From Andreesenia sp964489735 (lineage in GTDB: Bacteria; Bacillota; Clostridia; Tissierellales; Gottschalkiaceae), in NCBI GenBank assembly GCA_964489735.1, contig CAZBAL010000004.1, positions 1 to 64,000 of the forward strand: a stretch of DNA of 64,000 nt, in the 5' to 3' direction. Below are positions 62,231 through 64,000 of this stretch, in pieces. How positions within the stretch are numbered: the stretch's first letter is position 1; each line of letters begins with the position of its first letter. The position numbers were made by a program, and so were the translations under genes. The notes under the pieces were generated by a model. It saw only the letters and a program-made list of their open reading frames with translations, was not told the DNA's origin and ran no database searches.

Positions 62231-62326
62231 ACAGGAAAAAATAGGAAAGTATAGGAAAGTATAGGAAAATATTAAAAATATTAAAAAACGTTAAATATAC
62301 TAGAAAAGTACTAGAACAATTACTAG
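62231..62326 (+). repeat. Phased A-tracts and triple TACTAG upstream of purE
   Basis: Four 10-bp units of AxAGGAAAxx type (62231, 62241, 62251, 62261) and following A-tracts at 62274, 62283, 62293 and 62304 keep about a 10-bp period. Three TACTAG hexamers follow at 62298, 62309 and 62321. Curved DNA and repeated protein sites are possible. Confidence 0.7.
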
Positions 62327-62353
62327 TAAAAATAGGTTGAGAGGGGTAAATGA

Positions 62354-62821
62354 ATGGATGTAGCGGTGGTTTTCGGAAGTGAAAGTGATATGGTTTTATC
62401 TGAAGATATAAAAGAGGTGTTCGGTATTTTCGGTATAGAATATGAGATGTATGTAATCTCTGCGCATAGAGCACCAAAGAAGCTTGTAGAGCTGGTTTCT
62501 GAACTGGAAAAAAAGAGAACCAAAGTCATTATTTCAGCAGCCGGGCTTGCTGCACATCTGCCAGGAGTTATATCGTCGTTAACTTCTATCCCGGTTATAG
62601 GGATTCCGGTCGGGAAGAGCTTGGGAGGTATGGACTCTCTTTTGTCTATAGCTCAGATGCCGAAGGGAGTTCCAGTTGCAACTGTCGGCATTGACAACTC
62701 TTATAATGCCGCTCTTATGGCTGTGAAAATAATATCTGTCCATAATGAAGGCTTACGAGTGAAATTAGATGATTATAGAGAGAATAGGGAGAATAGTTAC
62801 AGCATATATCCCATATGTTAA
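62354..62821 (+). CDS. purE: PurE family 5-(carboxyamino)imidazole ribonucleotide mutase
   Basis: 155 residues. VVFGSESDMVLSEDI (about 5-19) and VISAHRAPKKL (about 38-48, catalytic His) with IISAAGLAAHLPGV (about 65-78) and SLLSIAQMPKGVPVATVGID are typical. It converts N5-CAIR (or AIR plus CO2 for class II) to CAIR in purine synthesis. No purK or other pur gene follows, which leaves class and pathway context open. GAGAGGGGTAA precedes ATG. Confidence 0.88.
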   Translation: MDVAVVFGSESDMVLSEDIKEVFGIFGIEYEMYVISAHRAPKKLVELVSELEKKRTKVIISAAGLAAHLPGVISSLTSIPVIGIPVGKSLGGMDSLLSIAQMPKGVPVATVGIDNSYNAALMAVKIISVHNEGLRVKLDDYRENRENSYSIYPIC

Positions 62822-62979
62822 ATATATGTAACTATTTATTAATAAAGTGTGGCTTGAAATAGAAAATATATGTATTAAAATATAGTGTAAGGATAACCTT
62901 GATATTTATCAATAAATAGATAAGTATATGATAAATATTATAACTATCCAAATTAACAGAAAAGAGAGGTAATTCTTTT

Positions 62980-63675
62980 ATGAAAAAGCTATTAGGAATA
63001 GCGCTACTTTCAGTTTCAATGATGACTTTTGCTGTGGGGTGTGGAGATGATGTTGATACTGTAGATAAGGGTACTAATACGGATAGTAGTGTTGAGACTA
63101 GCTCACAAAGCAACACAGATGGAAATAAAGCTAATACTGGGAAAAGCGAAGAGCCTGTAAAAGAGGAAAAGAAAGTGGTTACTGGAGAACCTGAGAAGGT
63201 GGAAGACAAAAAAGAGGATACTAAAGAAGATAATAAATCAAGCGATAATTCTAAAAATAGTGATAATTCAAACACTGACAATGCATATATAACAGAAGTG
63301 GCTGTTTATGGAGTAGATGACAATTTCATGGAACTTAAAAGGATTTCAAAATCTATAAAGGTTTATGATAAAAAAGTAGCAGCGGCGGCTTTAGAAGCTC
63401 TAAAAGGATCTGACTGGCCGGCTGGATACAATTCACCAATACCTGAAGGAGTTGTTTTCACTTCTGTGACTATAAATGATGGAATAGCTACTGTTAAATA
63501 TGATTACAGTGGTACACCGATGGGAACTTCAGGAGAAACTATGTTTATTGATTCTGTATCAAGTACTCTTACAGAGTTTCCTACAATAAGTGGAGTTAAG
63601 TTTGAGGCTAGCGGTCAGTCCTTAACTACTCACATGACAGATGGAAATGTATATACTAAAAATGCTTCTAACTAA
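62980..63675 (+). CDS. GerMN-domain lipoprotein
   Basis: 231 residues. Signal peptide and lipobox FAVGC (Cys about 21) are followed by a Ser/Thr/Lys/Glu-rich disordered linker (about 25-105) and a GerMN (sporulation/spore germination GerM-like) domain (about 106-231): KVAAAALEALKG, PIPEGVVFTSVTINDGIATVKYD and STLTEFPTISGVKFEASGQ. GerMN proteins act at the cell surface, one role being in sporulation and germination. Not proof of sporulation here. AGAGAGGTAATTC precedes ATG. Confidence 0.88.
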   Translation: MKKLLGIALLSVSMMTFAVGCGDDVDTVDKGTNTDSSVETSSQSNTDGNKANTGKSEEPVKEEKKVVTGEPEKVEDKKEDTKEDNKSSDNSKNSDNSNTDNAYITEVAVYGVDDNFMELKRISKSIKVYDKKVAAAALEALKGSDWPAGYNSPIPEGVVFTSVTINDGIATVKYDYSGTPMGTSGETMFIDSVSSTLTEFPTISGVKFEASGQSLTTHMTDGNVYTKNASN

Positions 63676-63911
63676 TATAGGCACTGATTTAGTATTATTA
63701 AGCTAGTATTATTATGATATGCAATAAGCATTAAGAATGAGATAGAAAAAGTCAATAAAATAATCAAGAGGGGTATGTTATACTAGATTTAAGCTAAACT
63801 TTTGATGGATGAGGATCTATCAACAGATATAGCTCTCCTTTTGTTATATTTATCAAAAAAAGAGGTCACCTTTTCAGGTGGCCTTTTTTTCTTGGTAAAT
63901 TTCAGTAAATC
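63676..63911. other. Intergenic region with bidirectional terminator
   Basis: No ORF seen. A stem of AGGTCACC with GGTGGCCT (63864-63882, one wobble), flanked by A-run and T-run (63855-63890), terminates both converging units. Confidence 0.85.
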
Positions 63912-64000
63912 CTATTTAAAGTAGAGATTTATAACATCTGTACTGTCAATATCATCCCATGCTATATTATCCAGCAGAATCATTCTTCCCTGTGGAATGA
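63912..64000 (-). CDS. C-terminal end of an unidentified minus-strand gene (partial)
   Basis: On the minus strand an open frame enters at the window edge and ends at TAG (63912-63914). The last residues read IPQGRMILLDNIAWDD and DSTDVINLYFK. I do not recognise the family. The frame is supported only by being open, by its position behind a bidirectional terminator and by normal codon use. Confidence 0.5.
   Translation of the reverse strand, partial: IPQGRMILLDNIAWDDIDSTDVINLYFK

Noticed and set aside
1..64000. tRNA, rRNA, insertion sequences or prophage genes
   Set aside because: No cloverleaf-like segments, rRNA sequence, transposase motifs or terminal inverted repeats were recognised by eye; a tRNAscan/ISfinder run would be decisive.

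Overview
The window is AT-rich, densely packed DNA with Gram-positive Shine-Dalgarno sites and many TTG/GTG starts. It carries several S-layer homology (SLH) proteins, an HgdB-type double-cubane reductase, a selenium-dependent molybdenum hydroxylase accessory cluster and a UGA-containing HesB-like selenoprotein gene. Together these point to a strictly anaerobic, selenium-using member of the Clostridia (Tissierellales/Peptostreptococcales-like, perhaps purine-fermenting). The genus cannot be fixed from the sequence alone. Both 100-N runs (14395-14494, 35374-35473) are flanked by identical sequence, so they look like scaffolding artefacts rather than missing DNA.

Layout. 1-6.3 kb: the tail of a molybdopterin-binding hydroxylase subunit, adenine deaminase, and a molybdopterin/selenium cofactor set (MoeA-like protein, YqeC, MocA, YqeB, HAD phosphatase); this is a purine-oxidation module. 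6.3-8.5 kb: an ArsR-controlled ABC exporter very like enterobacterial YadGH, with a duplicated 25-bp operator. 8.6-11 kb: a small membrane protein, a WtpA-like molybdate/tungstate-binding protein without signal peptide, and a DUF1345 membrane protein. 11.2-19.4 kb: a surface-protein island (LRR-SLH giant protein, two SLH lipoproteins, a decayed paralogue fragment, an ECF sigma factor and a membrane partner), with a shared ECF-type promoter motif. 19.5-27.3 kb: nadC, a double-cubane reductase with two tandem-BFD iron-sulfur proteins, fumarase alpha/beta, malic enzyme and an Orn/Lys/Arg decarboxylase-family protein.

27.4-52.5 kb follows the conserved Firmicutes origin-proximal order known from Bacillus subtilis (yaaO-like, tmk, holB, ricT, yabB, rsmI, abrB, metG, tatD, yabE-like, rnmV, ksgA, then veg and ispE). 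It is interrupted by two tandem membrane paralogues and by a 40-47.5 kb redox/metal section. That section holds a Zn-type ArsR, a glutaredoxin, CcdA, a TlpA lipoprotein, the selenoprotein, an FNR-like regulator with a Cys cluster, CopA and CorA. After veg come an L,D-transpeptidase, ispE, a GntR regulator, murI, a DUF1934 protein and a cupin. 52.5-64 kb: pdxS, a strong S-layer gene with its long promoter region, an acidic SLH protein, dUTPase, NAD(P)HX epimerase, a CPA1 antiporter, thiC with a TPP riboswitch and attenuator, purE behind phased A-tracts, a GerMN lipoprotein, and the end of an unidentified minus-strand gene.

Starts were reassigned wherever a Shine-Dalgarno site or a signal peptide favoured a position other than the longest frame. 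Product names rest on motif recognition from memory; no database search was run.
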